Shown here one piece after another: positions 15,081-17,000 of a stretch of 17,000 bases of DNA. Every line of letters starts with the position of its first letter. Position 1 is the stretch's first letter. Source of the DNA: PVC group bacterium (GTDB lineage Bacteria > Verrucomicrobiota > Kiritimatiellia > UBA8416); the NCBI GenBank assembly GCA_003567805.1, contig PWYP01000060.1, positions 1 to 17,000 of the forward strand. The letters are read 5' to 3'. The position numbers were made by a program, and so were the translations under genes. The notes under the pieces were generated by a model. That model was not told the DNA's origin, did no database searches, and saw nothing but the letters and a program-made list of their open reading frames with translations.

Positions 15081-16156
15081 AACTACGTCTAAAACTCTCC
15101 CCTGTTAGCATCGCGCTCTGGCTGGCAGTTGCACTTGCCGCCATCTTAATTCTGATATTCGCACTTTTCTCCAAGTCGGAACCCGATATCATCGAGGATG
15201 TGATCGAATCAGACCTCGTACGTGTCATGACGATCAAACCACGCGATCTTGTGCAAACCATTCGCTTGCCCGGACAAGTCATCCCCAACCGCAGTGTTAT
15301 GCTGGCCGCCGAAATCGGCGGTGTGATCACTGAAATGAAGGTATCCAAGGGAGACAACGTAGAAAAGGGGCAGATTGTAGCACGCATCGATCATCGCCAT
15401 TGGGAAGCACAGCACCGCCAGGCAAAAGTAGAGGCGCGCGATGCCACACGCGATCTCGAGCGCTGGAAAAACATGGCTGCAGAAGGGGCCGTATCCCAAA
15501 GCGAATTTGATGCCGTGCAGCGTCGCCAAGAACTGGCCGAGATCGCCCTCGAGCTCGCGCAGATTCAACTAGATAAATCCTATCTGCGTGCCCCCGCCAA
15601 CGGTATTGTAGATGACCGACTACTGGAAGCGGGAGCCTATGCCAATGAAGGGCAAAATATCTTCCGCTTTATTGAGCCCACCCCTATGAAAGTCACCCTG
15701 CACATACCAGAGCGTGATGTTGCCATGATCCGCCCCGAACAGAAGCTCAACCTCCACGCGCAAGCATTTGATCATGAAAATCCCATACAGGCCCGTGTCA
15801 TATTTGTCGGGCAGGAAGCTATGCCCCCTACCTTCAGCTATCCGGCCGAAGTTCTCATTGAAGATGCACCACCATTGTTGCGTCCCGGTATGATCGTAGA
15901 TGTCGAAATCGAGCGTGCCATACTCGAAGACGTACTAGCCGTGCCCCTCGCTGCCGTAGTCCCCCGTCGGGGCGAACACGTCGTGTTTCTCTATCGCGAT
16001 GGCATTGCTGAACGCACGGTAGTCTGGATTGAAACCATGCTGAATGACAAAGTCGTAATCAAATCCGGCCTTACAGCAGGCGACAAAGTAATCATAGCCG
16101 GGCACCGGGCACTCCAAGATGGCGTACCCGTGGAAATCGAAAGCGACGAGGAGTAA
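15077..16156 (+). CDS. RND efflux periplasmic adaptor (membrane fusion protein)
   Basis: The protein is 359 residues. It is held in the inner membrane by an N-terminal helix (about 11-31) rather than a lipid anchor. Two lipoyl half-motifs (VMLAAEIGGVITEMKVSKGD near 74-93 and YLRAPANGIVDDRLLEAGAY near 169-188) flank an alpha-helical hairpin (about 107-165) with GAVSQSEFDAVQ. Beta-barrel and membrane-proximal domains follow (LRPGMIVDVEIE, LAVPLAAVV, GLTAGDKVIIAG). This is the HlyD/AcrA family order. It bridges the pump and the TolC-like duct encoded on either side. ATGA overlap with the upstream gene and a five-base gap to the permease gene indicate one operon with coupled translation. Confidence 0.95.
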   Translation: MKLRLKLSPVSIALWLAVALAAILILIFALFSKSEPDIIEDVIESDLVRVMTIKPRDLVQTIRLPGQVIPNRSVMLAAEIGGVITEMKVSKGDNVEKGQIVARIDHRHWEAQHRQAKVEARDATRDLERWKNMAAEGAVSQSEFDAVQRRQELAEIALELAQIQLDKSYLRAPANGIVDDRLLEAGAYANEGQNIFRFIEPTPMKVTLHIPERDVAMIRPEQKLNLHAQAFDHENPIQARVIFVGQEAMPPTFSYPAEVLIEDAPPLLRPGMIVDVEIERAILEDVLAVPLAAVVPRRGEHVVFLYRDGIAERTVVWIETMLNDKVVIKSGLTAGDKVIIAGHRALQDGVPVEIESDEE

Positions 16157-16161
16157 TCCCA

Positions 16162-17000
16162 ATGCTCATCTCGAACTATGCCATTAAATTTCGTATTGCC
16201 GTGGTGGTGTTTATCGTCGTCTTCGTGATCACCGGTGTTACCAGCTACTTGACCATACCCCGTGAAGGTAGCCCCGACATCACCATCCCTTTCGTATTCG
16301 TAAACGCCATCTACGAAGGGACCGCACCTGAAGACCTCGAAAAACTCGTTACCATTCCTCTCGAGCGGCAACTGCAAGACCTCGAAAACGTCAAGGAAAT
16401 GCGTTCGACCACATCCGATAGTGTCGCATTGATCGCTATTGAGTTCCTGGCGGGCGAAGACATCGACAACGCACTGCAACGCACCAAAGACAAGGTGGAT
16501 CTGGCACAACCCGATCTCCCCCCCGATCTGGATACACCTGTTGTTCAGGCCATCAACATCAGTTCCGATATGCCCATACTCACGCTGGCATTATCAGGCG
16601 ACACCACCCTCGAACGCCTCAAACACCTCGCGGAAGATTTGAAAGAGGAAATCGAGTTGGTCAATGGCATACGTGGCGCCGACATCAGCGGAGCACGGGA
16701 ACGCGAAGTCCGCGTTGAAATCCACCCCCAGCGTCTAGCCGCCTACGGCATCCCCCTAGGCTCCATCATGCAAAAAATCTCGTCCGAAAACAGAACCATA
16801 TCCGCCGGCAACCTCGAACTGGCAAACGATCGCGTGCAAGTCCGCTTGCCCGGCGAATTCGATATGGCCGCGGACCTCACCGAGATCATCATCGGTGGCA
16901 CACCAGAGAAACCTGTTTTTCTGCGGGACATTGCAACGGTCTACGACACCTACAAAGACACCGAAACCATCTCCCGCATCAATGAAAAACCGAGCATCTC
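16162..17000 (+). CDS. RND-family efflux permease (AcrB-like), 3' part beyond the window
   Basis: ATG 16162 is preceded by GAGGAG at a spacing of eight, and the frame stays open to the right edge (279 complete codons plus two bases), so this is about a quarter of a usual 1,000-1,050-residue pump. It begins with MLISNYAIKFRIAVVVFIVV, a first membrane helix at about 11-31. Family hallmarks follow: IPREGSPDI (32-40), YEGTAPEDLEKLVTIPLE (51-68), GEDIDNALQRTKDKVD and PDLPPDLDTPVV. The periplasmic porter domain continues to the edge. IPREGSPDI with APEDLEK is common in RND pumps whose substrate is not predictable from sequence. The proton-relay Asp pair of TM4 lies outside the window. No regulator gene is adjacent on the left. 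Confidence 0.95.
   Translation, partial: MLISNYAIKFRIAVVVFIVVFVITGVTSYLTIPREGSPDITIPFVFVNAIYEGTAPEDLEKLVTIPLERQLQDLENVKEMRSTTSDSVALIAIEFLAGEDIDNALQRTKDKVDLAQPDLPPDLDTPVVQAINISSDMPILTLALSGDTTLERLKHLAEDLKEEIELVNGIRGADISGAREREVRVEIHPQRLAAYGIPLGSIMQKISSENRTISAGNLELANDRVQVRLPGEFDMAADLTEIIIGGTPEKPVFLRDIATVYDTYKDTETISRINEKPSI

Overview
The window is a compact bacterial chromosome segment with roughly balanced base composition. It has a long minus-strand block (1-13378) facing a plus-strand tripartite efflux operon (13743 to the right edge). There are no tRNAs, rRNAs, insertion sequences, CRISPR arrays or phage genes. A Gram-negative cell plan is certain from the TolC-type protein, the periplasmic adaptor, the RND pump and a predicted outer-membrane barrel. 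RNase Y with a TIGR00282/YmdB phosphodiesterase, 6S RNA, RarA and exported DUF3108 and erythromycin-esterase-family proteins would suit a PVC-group bacterium (Verrucomicrobiota, Kiritimatiellota or Lentisphaerota). That placement is inference from gene content only.

Reading the minus strand in its own direction: pheT (13378-10979) stands without pheS. About 220 bp later comes a 6S RNA (about 10755-10571), whose terminal U run ends directly at the rarA start codon. rarA, the 5-formyltetrahydrofolate cyclo-ligase gene, rny and ymdB follow with gaps of 18 bp or less or short overlaps. This is a housekeeping and RNA-metabolism cluster: replication-fork maintenance, folate salvage, mRNA turnover and cyclic-nucleotide hydrolysis. 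A 97-bp gap carrying three copies of an 8-bp repeat separates it from the second group.

The second minus-strand group looks like an envelope operon: an exported erythromycin-esterase-family hydrolase, an exported DUF3108 protein, a DUF432-like protein, an MscS-type channel and a predicted outer-membrane barrel, joined by ATGA and 8-nt overlaps or gaps of 21-37 bp. A soluble PAS sensor histidine kinase without a visible response regulator follows. The start of another minus-strand gene, only 29 codons long here but with an excellent ribosome binding site, runs off the left edge.

On the plus strand, a promoter-like TTGCTG-17-TGTAAT precedes the TolC-like protein, the membrane-fusion protein and the RND permease (truncated by the right edge). 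These three would form an inner-membrane pump, periplasmic adaptor and outer-membrane duct. No dedicated regulator gene lies beside them. The most notable items are the 6S RNA and its junction with rarA, the DUF432-MscS pair inside a translationally coupled envelope operon, and the unannotated 29-codon gene start at the left edge.
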